From Blepharisma stoltei (taxonomy: Eukaryota; Ciliophora; Heterotrichea; Heterotrichida; Blepharismidae): a DNA stretch of 64,000 nucleotides. Every line of letters begins with the position of its first letter. The stretch's first letter is position 1. The position numbers and the translations under genes were made by a program. The DNA lies in contig CAJZBQ010000015.1 of the NCBI GenBank assembly GCA_914767885.1, positions 372,001-436,000 of the forward strand, given 5' to 3'. Positions 11,192 through 22,262 of this stretch are shown piece by piece. The notes under the pieces were generated by a model. That model saw only the letters and a program-made list of their open reading frames with translations, did not search any database and was not told the DNA's origin.

Positions 11192-14100
11192 ATGGGTGAT
11201 TATCATCTCCTCAAAGACGATAAAGTCGACAATTCAAATACCAATCAGACAGAACCTGCAGAAAATGCAAACCAACAGCCTCAAAAAATCACTTGGGAGC
11301 TAATAAAATTATACTTCCGCCACCCATCTCGGCTGCTTGAAGAACGATTTAGCCCTGGCTCATTAAAAGGTAGTGTTTTCAATATCCTAGCTGCTACAAT
11401 CGGGGCAGGCATTCTTACTCTGCCTTATGCTGTAAATCTTGTTGGGCTATACCTAGGTTTCTTTATCCTCATTGCAGGATTTTTGGCAAGCCTTTATACA
11501 TCGAGATTACTTATCACATCTTCAGACTGGACTACTGTAGCTTCCTACGAAGGCCTTGGTGAAACTTTATACGGTCCCAAAATGCGTACATTTTGCGAGG
11601 TAATTATCATTATCAACAACTTTGGGATATATGTAGCTTACTTAGTCATTCTTATGGGTCTCGGCCCACACGTTTTTCACCTTATGGGAATCGACAACTC
11701 AATACTGAAAAACCAGTACCTCTGGGGAGGAATTATGGCTGTCTTTATAGTGTATCCTTTGACGATCGCCAAAAAGATTTCAGCATTAAGATATACTTCA
11801 GCGCTGAGTACTGCTGCGTGTGCATATTTGGCCATTTTAGTTACATATGAGTTTTTCGTTATGAAAGATGGAGAAACCCTCGACAGATTCACAGAAGCAC
11901 CAGTTGCTGAGATAGACCCATGGTCAAGCATAGGTAGCAACCCTACACCCCCACCCCCCCCAATAAGGGAACCCCCACCCCCCCCTAAAAATGGCACCCC
12001 CCCCACCCCCCCCCTAAAAATGGCACCCCCCACCCCCCCTTCACAGATGGCACCCCCACCCCCCCTCAAAAAGAATATTTTAAATATAATCCAATTAAAG
12101 CGCTATATTGATAAATGAAGTCTATAAATTGCTTTAATAATTGCGATTAATTAATAAATTCAAATTAATTAAAAATTAATTAGGAAATATATTAAATTTG
12201 TTTTTTTTATATTTATAAATACAATGCCAAAGATATTGATAATGTCAGTAATTATTAAATGAATCAAGCACAATACAATAACTACAGAGTGCAGCGAAGA
12301 TGAATACAGTGTAGGTAACTTCAAGATGGATGTAATATGAGCTAATGCAGGATATGCAGAAGATGGATAATTAGCTTAAATAGTAGGTTTAAAAGTAAAT
12401 CAATTCATAAAATAAAATTTTTGCGAATTCAAGTATTAACTATATTCATATTTTCTTACATACCATGCCTATATCACATCTTGAGTTGCCATTATTCTTT
12501 TTGATTGTTTTTTATAGCATTCCAAAACTTCTTCTCTTCTTCCTAATTATCTAACTCCCCCATTTAAATTGGAACAAAAAATTTTGTTCCAATTTAAAGG
12601 GGGGTTAATTTTTTTTTTTAAAAAAATATCATATAAAATTTTTTTATAAAAAAAATTTATATAAAAATTCAAAAACTTATCGAATTAGATTAATAAATTT
12701 GTTTAATAAAATGCTATTTACTCTTTATCTTTTAAAACAAAGCAAGATATAACTAAATTTTCATTATTAGTTAATACGCCACTATTAATTGGTATCAAAA
12801 TTATTTACACAAAAATTATTATTTTTATTGATAAAAACAAAAATTTAAAAAACAAAAAATTTTAGAAAATTTATCGATCAAAGTGCTAATTTTGTTTAAA
12901 TAATATGCTATTTATACTCTATTCTTTAAAATAAAGCAAGAAATTAGTAAAAATTTTTAAAATTTATAATGAATCCTTATTGAATTTTATATCGAAACTA
13001 TTTAAATAAAAAATATCATTTTTATCAAAAAAGAATAAAAATTTTTGAAAAAAAATTAATTTTTTTTTTAAAATTTAGCAATTAAGGATAATAAATTTAT
13101 TTAAATAAGATGATCTTTATACTCTCTTCTTTAAACAAGAACAAGATATAACTAAATTTTTGATTTTAGTAAAGAAGAAACATTTAACTTATATCAAAAC
13201 CTTTTACATAAAAATTATTATAATTTTTTATTATAAAATTAAATTTTGTTTCAATTTAAAGGGGGTTAATTTACCAAAAAAGTGGAAATTTTACCTATAT
13301 TTTGTTCCAATTTAAAGAGGGGGGAGTAAGAGCATTTCCTTTATTATAATAATAATAATACTCCACAGTTTGGATTTTTTAATTGCATCGTTACAATGTT
13401 TTAGTGTTTTTTCATAGCTCTTTTCTTTATAGAAGATAACTCCTATGCTATTGTATGCATCAGCATAATTTGGATCAACTCTGATAGCTTATTTATAGCA
13501 TTCCATATCTTATTCTCTATTGCCTAACTTATATAGAGCATCTCTTTCATTTGAAAAGCAATGTGCTAATAAAAATAGTATTTGCTATTGTCAGTTTTAC
13601 TTTTAGATCTCTAAATGGACTCTTTAGCCATTGTTCCACAAAGTTCATAAATATATACAGGGATATACTGCTAATTAATACCAAAGATCATTATGCTTGT
13701 CAGCAAATTTCTTCAGATGTGGGGTTCTTAGTAGTTATAGGAAATTTTCACTACTCCTTAATCGATTGCGCTACGCTATATGATATTGTATAAATCAGTA
13801 ATTTTTTTAATATCTAAAATAATAATTTTTTTATTACGCCTGCTCTAAATTAGCATTTGTGATATATCTATACTATATTAAGGGGGGGGGTGGGGTGCCA
13901 TCTGTGAAAAAGGGGGGGGGGGGGGGGTGCACTAAAAGGGGGGGTGGGGGTACCATTAAAAAAGGGGGGGGGGGGGGGGGGGTGGGGGTACCACGTTTAG
14001 GGGGGGGTGGGGGGGTGTAGGGTTGCTACCTGTGCTTGACCAGACCCATATAGGATCTTTATGATGTGCCCTTTGATATTTTTCGCTTATACATGCCATC

Positions 14101-14693
14101 CTAGCGTTTTAATGATTTATGCAGGGTTGAATAGAAGGACCACAGTTAGAGGACACAAATTCCTCTGGAGAGGCCTATTGACAGTTATGATAATTTACGT
14201 CTTAGTCGGAGTTTTCGGGTATTTGACTTTTTATGACGAAAACGGAGGTTATGAGAATTTCCCAAAAATTATTTTAAGCGCAAATTATAGAGAAGGAAGT
14301 GCTGGAGTCATTGTAGGAACAATCACAATGTTTATTACATTATTGTGTGGATGCCCAATGCTGCTTCATCCATGCAGGAATGCAACTTTATCGCTCATTT
14401 TTAAAGACAAGCCAGCACCAAGGACGGAGTTTTTAGGACTTGCAACGATTTTGGTATTTGGAGGTCTTGGACTTTCTTGGGTTGCGCCTAATATTATTTC
14501 TGTGCTTAGCCTTGTAGGGTCTTTAACAAACCCTGTCATTAGCTATATTTTACCATGCTTGTTTTATGTAAAAGCCCACCCAGGAAGCTCTTGGTATAGT
14601 GCAGATTTGCTACTCTGCAGGTTTGTAATGGTTTTCATGTCAGGAATCGCCTTTATGGGAGTAGTGATGTTTTGGTATGGCATTGCGAAGTAA
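11192..14693 (+). CDS. amino-acid transporter (AAAP/SLC38 type), split by a large insert
   Basis: Membrane transporter of the amino acid/auxin permease family. The first part, from ATG 11192, has the cytoplasmic N-terminus, then GSVFNILAATIGAGILTLPYA (TM1) and further segments to about residue 235. The second part, from about 14055 to TAA 14691-14693, begins MMCPLIFFAYTCHPSVLMIY, the typical TM6 region, and ends in the membrane. Between them lies a 2.1-2.2 kb insert. Exact excision is unresolved. TA 11913 with TA 14049/14051 fits the inverted repeats but not the frame. TA 11860 with TA 14060 (shared TTATGA) restores the frame but removes the loop between two membrane segments. Confidence 0.85.
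12430..13560 (-). pseudogene. TPR-like fragment with in-frame TAA, split by an element
   Basis: Minus strand from about 13560 to 13360 reads ALYKLGNRE-TAA-DMECYK, then TAA-AIRVDPNYADAYNSIG and FYKEKSYEKTLKHCNDAIKK, a good tetratricopeptide repeat. After removing the subfamily B element (12552-13326) the frame continues as GNALR-TAA-LGRREEVLECYKKQ at about 12550-12480, a second repeat start. The three TAA codons sit where Gln or Lys is usual. Either Gln codons decayed (CAA to TAA), or this came from a lineage that reads TAA as Gln. It lies inside germline-limited DNA. Confidence 0.55.
12552..13326. mobile_element. TNA element, subfamily B (775 bp), nested
   Basis: Flanked by TAA (12552-12554 and 13327-13329). 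Ends are CTCCCCCATTTAAATTGGAA and an inverse GTTCCAATTTAAAGAGG...GGAG. The left end is itself an inverted pair around AAAAAATTTT. The interior has about three imperfect tandem units of some 170-190 bp, each with TTTGTTTAA(A)TAA.ATGCTATTTA...CTCT.TTCTTTAAA. It sits inside the larger insert of the transporter gene. Confidence 0.8.
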
Positions 14694-15024
14694 TGATTTA
14701 AGTTAAGCTTTAATATTGAAATTAAAATGAAATTAGGATAAATAAACTATTAACCTTAATTTTAATGCATAAAGGCATTTTTTATTTTGAATATTTATAA
14801 GATTAGTTTAAGTCTAGGCCGTATACCTATCGAATTTTGCTAATTATCTCTCAAAATCTGTATTTTTGATGCCTCTTAGATTCAATAAAATGCTATATTT
14901 TCTCTCTTTAATAATTAAGTAGATAGAAGTGAAAATAAGATTTCTCTATGATAAATTTGCAAAGTTATATAATTCTTGATTTTAGACTTTCATTAACTTA
15001 ATTTTATCATATTTTTGTCATTAA
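14694..15024. other. intergenic between convergent genes
   Basis: AT-rich 3' spacer between the transporter (+) and the GPEDPR-motif gene (-). No gene or repeat seen. Confidence 0.4.
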
Positions 15025-17553
15025 TTATTCCCAATCAACAATAAAATATGAATCTACATACTCTACTTTATCCCCATCTCTTTCAGGGTTTGGTATGCCA
15101 AAATGTATATACGCTAGCCTCTCTGCACATTTATTATCTTTTGGTAGCCTCTTATACTCATACCATCAAATAATTTCATCTACTAGCTTCGTCAATCCTG
15201 AAACCTCCGCAGCAACAGAAATTGTATCATTCAAGCTAAATGTGATGTCTACTATTGCCTTAAACAATTAATAAGCTAAAATACCAATATAATGGTAAAT
15301 CGAAAGAATACTGATATTTGTAGGGTATATATCTTTATTATAATTTCACCTAGAAATTGAAAGAGCCATCATAATTCTTCCATCTCCACAAAGATTGATA
15401 TCTTCAAAACTCTTTATACGTGTAATTGGCTCTATAAATAACTTTCCTTTGAAATCCAGGGGCTCACTTGTATAGACTAAGTCAAACTTTAAAGGATTTT
15501 TGGAAACTTTGGAAATTGTCAGAGCTGGGCGATAAATGCTACAATGATGAGAGGATTTGGAGTATTCTATATGTGTGTAAGCGAAAGAAATATAATAATT
15601 TGTGGATCGAAATTGTGTATAGGGAGATCCACCTCTTAAGCCACCAGGAAATCTGAAATATTTGCCTGAAATTTCTGTGCATGGCTGTGTTAAATCAGTG
15701 CAGTCGATTACTTGAAAATTTTTATAGTTGTAAATAAAATAAAGATGCTCATTGTCAATTATAAACGGTAACATCACAATAAAATGGTAGGTCCAAGATA
15801 GAGCAGTTCCCTTATTCTCAACTCAGTGAAATAAACCGTAATTCCTTGAGGGTCCTAGGCAATAAAAGAATATCCAGTTGTGCTGGGTAGCTTGATAGAG
15901 AGTCCTGATTGGGCTGGAGTGAAGGAATTTTTAATGGTCGTGTAACGCCTACTTGTTGTTCAGAGCTGACGTAGGCTTGAAGAAGAAGGGACTAAAAGAG
16001 TTAATCGAGATTTGTCTTGTCATCATAAACGGTGTTCAATTTTTTTCATTATAAAACTTCAACACTTTATGTATTTTCATTGACAATGGGTAAGAAAATC
16101 CATTGGAAAATTTATAAAGCCACATTTTTCTTTTCCTATCAATATCCAGCATATTATAAGCAACATAAATTTCATTCCCAACCCCACAATTTAATATGGC
16201 AATTAGGGGTAGGATTACGGTTCGACATACTGTACTCAGTGAGAGAGGTTCATGACTTCTTGAGGGTTTTGGCTTCAAGATAAGAAGATCTACACTGAGG
16301 ATGGTGTGGATAGAGAGGTCCTAAGGTACTTGGTAGCTGGTAGGTCGGCGGTTATGCCAGTCTTAACTACCGTTAATCAGAGCTACCTGTTCAAGCTAAG
16401 ACCAAAAAAATCTAAATCGAAGAAGAAGGTGAGTAATCTAATAAACATAAAAAAAAATTCCCAGCCTTAAAAATTCTAGGATCTTCTGGTCCTGAATTTC
16501 AGATTTCTGATTCTGGAATTTCAATAATCAAAATTCCAGGCACCAGTGTAACTCCTATCATTTCTTCAGTATTGACTTCATTTCAATCAGAATCGTAGAA
16601 ACTGGCATATAAAACACTTATTCTTTGGTTAATCCGAAGTCTTACAATTATAAGTAAATATAAAGATTTTGCGCGACCATAAGTGGATAGTCACTTGCAG
16701 ACCGCTTCTATTACAGGAAGAGTAGTCTGCATTGGATGCATATGCACGACCCAATCAAAATTTTACCTCTGAATTTTCTGTCAAAGCTTACCTACCTAAG
16801 TATCAGCTTTCCTATATCAGAGGAATCCTCTATCAGGATGCCCTGCTATCCATATAGACAAAGACTATGAAAAAGGCGAAATTTGGCTAGTCATATTACA
16901 GGAATAGGAAACATTCGGAAGAAAACAAAACTTCCATTTTTGACAAATTATACGCAGACCTTATTGCTTATTCATAGTGGCATAGACACTCAGCTTTAAG
17001 GACATAGGGATGGGTCTTCCTTGTTATAATATGTTAAGATTTTTGAGCTTCAAGTACACTGGCTAATTGTTCTCAACCAGTAGCCTATTATCCAATTAGA
17101 AGGTTATCAGAATATATTACTAGTTGGAAGCAGTTAGCCAGTGTACTGGTGCTGAAAAAGTCCTAACTGTCTATACAAAGGGAGTGCACCTCGAAGTGTG
17201 TCTACTGTCAACGCCACTATTATACTTCTTCTTACAATCGTAAGGAATTTTTCTTTTTCCGGCAACCAGATTGCTGATGGAAACATTATTTGAAGCTTTT
17301 CTTGATCTTGAAGAGCGCATTTTTCTTCATCTCGAAGGTGAGGTGCTATAAGATTATAAATAAATTCAGAGTCTGAAAATAATTTTGAAATTGATGTGGC
17401 ATTTGAAGAAAGTCATGGCTGAAAAGAGCCTGTTTCTAGTATAGATATATGATCATTTAGCATAAAAAATGGGCACTCTTTAATAACTCGAAGCTCTCGG
17501 TATGCTAATAAGCAATTGATAAGGATTCAAAATACTAAAAGAATGGTTTCCAT
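15025..17553 (-). CDS. GPEDPR-motif protein, copy B, interrupted by four inserts
   Basis: Paralogue of the intact gene at 17629-18969. It starts at ATG 17553 with a signal-like N-terminus (METILLVFWILINCLL, TGA as Trp) and contains GPEDPRIF, then NMLDIDRKRKMWLYKF, NEHLYFIYNYKNFQVIDC, RGGSPYTQFRS and YTSEPLDFKGKL. It ends at TAA 15025-15027. Four inserts break it: 15253-15327 (75 bp), 15762-16025 (264 bp), about 16174-16456 (283 bp) and 16643-17232 (590 bp). Removing all four leaves 439 codons with the frame matching copy A throughout. GPEDPR and RGG(S/T)P are reminiscent of five-bladed propeller glycan enzymes (GH130 or beta-mannosyltransferase like). That assignment is tentative. Confidence 0.7.
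15253..15327. mobile_element. 75-bp TA-bounded insert (IES) in copy B
   Basis: Lies between TA 15253 and TA 15328. Excision gives K-D-I-V-D-I on the minus strand, matching R-D-I-V-D-I of the intact paralogue. The insert carries an in-frame TAA. The shortest insert seen here. Confidence 0.8.
15762..16025. mobile_element. 264-bp TA-bounded insert (IES) in copy B
   Basis: Lies between TA 15762 and TA 16026, within a longer direct repeat (ATAAACGGT on the plus strand). Excision gives N-W-T-P-F-I-I-D-N-E-H-L, matching N-W-I-P-L-I-T-D-T-E-H-L of the paralogue. Confidence 0.8.
16174..16456. mobile_element. 283-bp insert in copy B flanked by ATTCCC
   Basis: ATTCCC at 16174-16179 and 16457-16462. 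Removing 283 bp gives F-K-A-G-N-E-I-Y-V-A-Y-N-M-L, collinear with F-K-A-L-K-N-E-I-F-I-A-F-N-M-L of the paralogue. The repeat contains no TA. An alternative TA pair (16192 and 16448, 256 bp) also keeps the frame but leaves nine extra residues. Confidence 0.6.
16643..17232. mobile_element. 590-bp TA-bounded insert (IES) in copy B
   Basis: Lies between TA 16643 and TA 17233, in the direct repeat CTTACAAT. Excision gives L-T-I-V-R-L-R-I-N, matching L-T-V-V-R-V-N-V-N of the paralogue. Inside is an imperfect hairpin at about 17064-17155 with arms ACACTGGCTAA and TTAGCCAGTGT. Confidence 0.8.
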
Positions 17554-17628
17554 TTTTATAGTTTTATATTTTAAAAAAAGCAATTTAAAGATAATAATTT
17601 AAATTCAATTAATAAAATTGATGGTACT

Positions 17629-18969
17629 CTAAAAATAATCGAGAACTCGCCCATTTAATAAATCTTCTTGATATGTAGCTAACCGAGTTATATCAATGAT
17701 TCTCCTCTTGAAATCAGGGATGTTATAGTATCAATAAGCCAATTTTTCAGCACATTCGTCCTCTTTTGGTAATTTTTGCTCCTCATATAATTCTATAACT
17801 TCTTCCACAATTCCAGTTAAGCCAGAAGCCTTGATAGCGACTGGAGCAGTATCATTTATGCTTAAAGTAATATCAACAATATCTCGGCCATAATCCCATT
17901 TAGGAATTGAAAGTGCCATCATGATTCTCGCGTTTTGGCAAAATTTAATTCCTTCAGCCGAATCGACATTCAAAGCAGGCTTCAAAAACAATTTCCCTTC
18001 AAAATCTAAAGGCTCACTTGCATAAATCAGCTCATAAAACGGAGATCTATCAGTCACATAGATAATTGTTAATGTTGGCCTATATGCATGGCATTGGCTA
18101 TCTTTAAGCTTGTATAAAATATGGCTATAGCCAATAGAAACATAAAAATCGCTACTTCGAAATCGCATATATGGAGTCCCTCCTCTTAAGGAGTTAGGAA
18201 AAGTATCATATTTTCCTCTTATCCAAATGCAAGGTTTATTCATTTCTGTACAATCTATAATTTGGAGGTTTTTATGACTATAAATGAAATATAAATGCTC
18301 AGTGTCTGTAATCAACGGTATTCAATTTTTTTCAATAAAATGGTCTGCAGCATTATGCTGAGAAATTGATAAAGGCCAATATCATCCGCTTTTAAAGCTA
18401 TAAAGCCACATCTTTCTGTTTCTATCGTGATCAAGCATATTAAAAGCAATAAAAATTTCGTTTTTTAGTGCTTTAAAAATGCGTGGGTCTTCTGGTCCAG
18501 CATTTTCTTGGTCCCAATCGGGGATTTCTATTGGAATTACTCCAGGAACTGAAGTAGATCCTACGGTTTCTTCAATAAATACCTCGTTTCAATCAGAATC
18601 AAATCAGCTTGTATATAAAAAACTCCTATTTTTATTAACATTGACCCTAACTACTGTAAGAAAAAGGTTTTTTTCTTGAACTCAAAAAGCTGAAGGAAAC
18701 ATTAAAGAAAAATCTTTAGTTTTTGATAGTTCACAAGTATCAGCTTCTGGAAGGAATGGGGTTATGAGATTATATATAAAATCATAATCCAAGAACAGTT
18801 TAAATATATTTTTATCCTTTTTTGGTAAAAATAATCCGTTACTTAATATTGAAACTCTGCTTTTAAGGTTAAAGATAGGGCATTTTTGCATAACTTCGAG
18901 CTTTTTTATTGGAGAGCAAGGCAGTAATACTAAAGTGATGAATATCAGTAAAATCTGATTAACTTTCAT
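17629..18969 (-). CDS. GPEDPR-motif secreted/lumenal protein, copy A
   Basis: An intact 446-residue frame (TGA as Trp several times) from ATG 18969 to TAG 17629-17631. N-terminal signal sequence MKVNQILLIFITLVLLPCS. Then WFDSDWNEV, GPEDPRIFKA (about residue 160), FNMLDHDRNRKMWLYSF, TEHLYFIYSHKNLQIIDC, RGGTPYMRFRSS, YASEPLDFEGKL and MALSIPKWDYGRDIVDITLS. An acidic E-D-P-R motif near the start and a G-G-T-P block later recall GH130-type or fungal beta-mannosyltransferase-type propellers acting on glycans in the secretory path. I cannot name the family with confidence. Tandem with copy B (15025-17553), same strand, about 75 bp apart. Confidence 0.8.
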
Positions 18970-19161
18970 TTATGTCCTTTTAATTTCACTATTAGTAAAT
19001 TAGAAATGGGATTGATATTTAATGCAATTAATTATCTTTGTACTTTATAATCCTGAAATATAGCAAACATATATTAAGCACTGAGCTACAAAAAGAGAGC
19101 AAATACCCTCATATTTTACTGAAAATTCAATAAGATTAGTTTGTCATTCCTTCAAAACTCC

Positions 19162-19527
19162 TTACTCCTCCCCCTCCGTGAGTGAAAAAGAAAATTTTGT
19201 TCACTCACGGAGGGGTTAAATTTTTTTTTTAAAAAAAATTTCTATAGAAATTTTATAGAAAGAATTGTTTTTTAGAAAATTTTAAAAATCCCTAATTCCA
19301 AAAAATTGGAAAGCAAATATTAATTTTAATTATATAAAATTTATGTTTTAAAAAGCAATTTGTTTAAAATTTAACAGAATTAGCTCTAGATTTCATTATA
19401 CTAATTATCACTTTATATATCAAATTTTTTTTCCATTAAAAATTTTTGTTCACTCATGGGAGGGTGGTTTTTGAGCAAAAAATAGCGATTTTTCTAATGG
19501 TTTTGTTCACTCACAGAGGGGGGGGAG
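19162..19527. mobile_element. TNA element, subfamily A (366 bp)
   Basis: Flanked by TTA (19162-19164 and 19528-19530), in the opposite orientation to the copy at 6634. The double inverted terminal motif (CCTCCGTGAGTGAA ... TTCACTCACGGAGG) is at the left end. AT-rich interior as in other copies. Between genes. Confidence 0.85.
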
Positions 19528-19530
19528 TTA

Positions 19531-19994
19531 GAGTCAATTAATGTATTTAATTATGCCTATGGGAATAAAAAATAATAAAACTTTTAGAATTGAAGATTAT
19601 AGCCCTTTTATATTAATGCTTATGTAATAAGCCATTCTTAAAGCAATTATGGATGTAAGATACTTAATAGCTGATATTCCAATATCTTTATCTGAGTTAT
19701 AAAATAAGACATTATTGATAACATAAATTATAAAGAAAAGTATAAGGCATAAATATTAGGCTACTTCAAACAACACCTACATATAAAGACTTATTTTTTA
19801 GAAAATTAAACCCCAAAAAAAAATTAGATAATAAGCCTCAAAAAATAGGCAAAAAACAGGCCAAAAAGGGCCAAAAAAAGGGCCAAAATTGTAGGCATTA
19901 ATAGGGCTAAAAAAAACCTTTTTGAAGCACATCTAGTGAATTCACATAAACATTAATGCATTTCCTTTTATGCTTTTTAAATAGCGGGATATAA
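19531..19994. other. intergenic, 5' of the GTPase gene
   Basis: AT-rich with many stops in all frames. A purine-rich stretch with repeats of AAAAA.GGGCCAAAA lies at about 19840-19890. No gene recognised. Confidence 0.4.
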
Positions 19995-22262
19995 ATGTCC
20001 TTGCAATCTGTACAAATAATTACATATGAAGGTGAATTCACGTAATTTCTATTCAGCCAGCACATAAAGAATTTTCTGAGTTACTCAGGCTTAACCTCTA
20101 CAAATTATCACACAGTCTCAATAGTAGGCAGTCAAAGCACAGGAAAAAGTACTCTTCTCAATCTGGTATTTGGTACAGACTTTGATACTCTTGATCCGAT
20201 GCGAGAACGCAACCAAACTACCAAAGGTATTCATCTAGGCATCAACCTTGACTTTAAAACCCTTATTATTGATATAGAAGGTACAGACAGTCTTGCACGA
20301 GGTGAAGATGGCGCTGCCTTTGAGGCTATGGCAGCTTTATTTGCTTTATCTGTGTCTGATATCCTAATGGTGAACATGTGAACAAGTGAAATAGGCCGCT
20401 ACAAAGCTGCCAGCATTGGGCTTCTAAAAACGATTTTTGAAGCTAACTTACGCCTTTTCTCTCAGGAAAGGAAAAAAAGGATTCTCTTTTTGCTTCGCGA
20501 CTTTAATGACAAAAAAGATAATTTATTCGTCTTAAAGCAGCAAATGAGTAAAACAGTAGAAGAAGTCTGAGAGCAAATACATAAACCTAGTGAATATGCA
20601 ATGAGCCATGTTTTTGAGTTAGTGATATTTAATCGAAAATCCTGAATTGCGATTATTTAATAGATTTTCCAGCATAAGACTTGCTTTCAAAAATACATAA
20701 ATGTCTTTTTATATGAAAAGTTATTTCATAACTATATTTTTGATTATTTTGATTTTGATTTCAAAACAATTTCTACCAAAGATTTTAAGCCAAAAGAATT
20801 CAAAGCAGATATTGATGAACTAAAGGAAAGATTTAGGGATGAAGAAAAGTTTGATTATTTGTTTAGGATGAAAAACACTGATATACCAATTGATGGAGTT
20901 CCCCTCTATTATCAGACAATTTGGGATGTAGTTAAAAACGATAAAGAAATTAATATTCCTTCACAGAAAGAAATGCTTGCGAATTTAAGATGCAATGAAC
21001 TTAAGATAGAAGCTTATGAATGGTTTAAAAATAGCATGAGTTCTTTTGCAAAGCAAGTTGGAAGAGAAATCGTCAAAGATTTTGGAAAAGAAATAGCAAA
21101 ATTTCTAAAAAAAGGGATTGATAAATATGATGAAAAAGCTGCTAATTATTATGAAGTAGTCTATAGAAGATTTAGAGAAGAGTTGATTGGCTTAGCTCTT
21201 GAGCAATCAAAAGATCTTTTTAGGCTGCAAATGAAATTTATATTAGAATCATATCAAAAGAAATTCAAAGTCCTTTTAGAAAAGAAAATCCAAAAAAATA
21301 AAACAATTGAAAACTTCAATGAAATAATTGCTGATATATACAAAGAAATTTTTGATGGATTTAACATAGACACCGAATCAAGTTTACTTCAAAATAGCGA
21401 CTGAGATATAGATGAATATCGAAGCTCTCTTTCTGATTTTATGAATGAAAAATGTGCTTTTGAAAAAGAGAAAGAACTTGCCTTGTTGGAAAAAGAAGTA
21501 AATTTGCAACTTACTGGTGGAAAATTTTCAAACCAAATAAGCAGAGCTCTTGAACAAATGAATGAAGAAACAATGTGGGAAAATTTGAAGAATATTCAAA
21601 GAGAGCATATGGAATCCTTAGAAAAACACTGTAAAGCTGTACTTGAAGGTCTTGGTTTCACAGATAACCAAATTGAGCAGCATATTTTAAACATAAAAGT
21701 CCAATTTTATGAGTCAATGAAATCAAAGATAAACAAATATTGCGACCATTTGGTCGATCACTTGGTAAGGCATTTTAATCAATTATTTTTGAAAGATGAA
21801 AATGGGGTTCCAAGGACTTGGGATCGTGAAAATATCCAAGAAATTTACGCAGTCTCTAAAGCAAAAACAGTAAAAGTCCTTGAAAATTTTAGATTTTTCC
21901 AGCTGCTACCTGATTGGGACTATGCTCTTGATGATGTTAACTATGAAGAATTGTTGAACGAAGATAGATTTAGAATGATAAATGACAGTTTTGTGAAAGA
22001 TGCTGAAATAGCATATAAAGAAGCAGTGCATTTGAAAGAGTTTGGGTATAGTAGGACACATATTCCTACTTGATTTTGACTTATTTTACTTTTGCTAGGA
22101 TGGAATGAGATATTATGGGTACTTCGATCCCCAGTAATTTTATATCCTTTGATATTTATAGGAGCAATTATTGCACTGGCATTTTCTATGGGATTTGGAT
22201 CCACAATCATCAATTTTGTAAAAACGCTTTATCAAGGCTACAATTTTTTTAGAAGTAATTAA
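19995..22262 (+). CDS. Sey1/RHD3-like ER-fusion GTPase
   Basis: Dynamin-superfamily GTPase of the Sey1/root-hair-defective-3/atlastin type, which fuses ER tubules. From ATG 19995, a 15-nt intron (20042-20056, GTAATTTCTATTCAG) joins E-G-E-F to T-Q-H-I. The G domain shows P-loop [12 protein letters not shown], switch RNQTTKG, DIEGTD with RGEDGAAFE, and [16 protein letters not shown], then LRD. A long helical bundle follows, and two hydrophobic segments near the C-terminus (LILLLLGW..., [17 protein letters not shown]) form the membrane hairpin. Removing the intron leaves 751 codons, with two adjacent in-frame stops at 20658-20663. A 15-nt GC...AG stretch at 20649-20663 would remove both and give 745 residues, close to the family's usual length. 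Confidence 0.9.

Larger units (their letters stand above)
11860..14059. mobile_element. large composite germline insert in the transporter gene
   Basis: Inverted ends: left GGTCAAGCATAGGTAGCAAC (about 11922), right the inverse of GGTCAAGCACAGGTAGCAAC (about 14012-14037). Inside each end is an array of C-runs (left strand) or G-runs (right) with a repeated TAAAAATGGCACC-type spacer. These arrays produce spurious Pro-rich or Gly-rich frames. The interior holds a subfamily B element at 12552-13326 and a TPR-like frame on the minus strand. Boundaries follow the frame-restoring TTATGA repeat; inverted-repeat boundaries would be about 11913-14050. Confidence 0.7.

Noticed and set aside
11677-12118. 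Pro-rich plus and Gly-rich minus frames
   Set aside because: Both come from the C-run/G-run arrays of the insert in the transporter gene.
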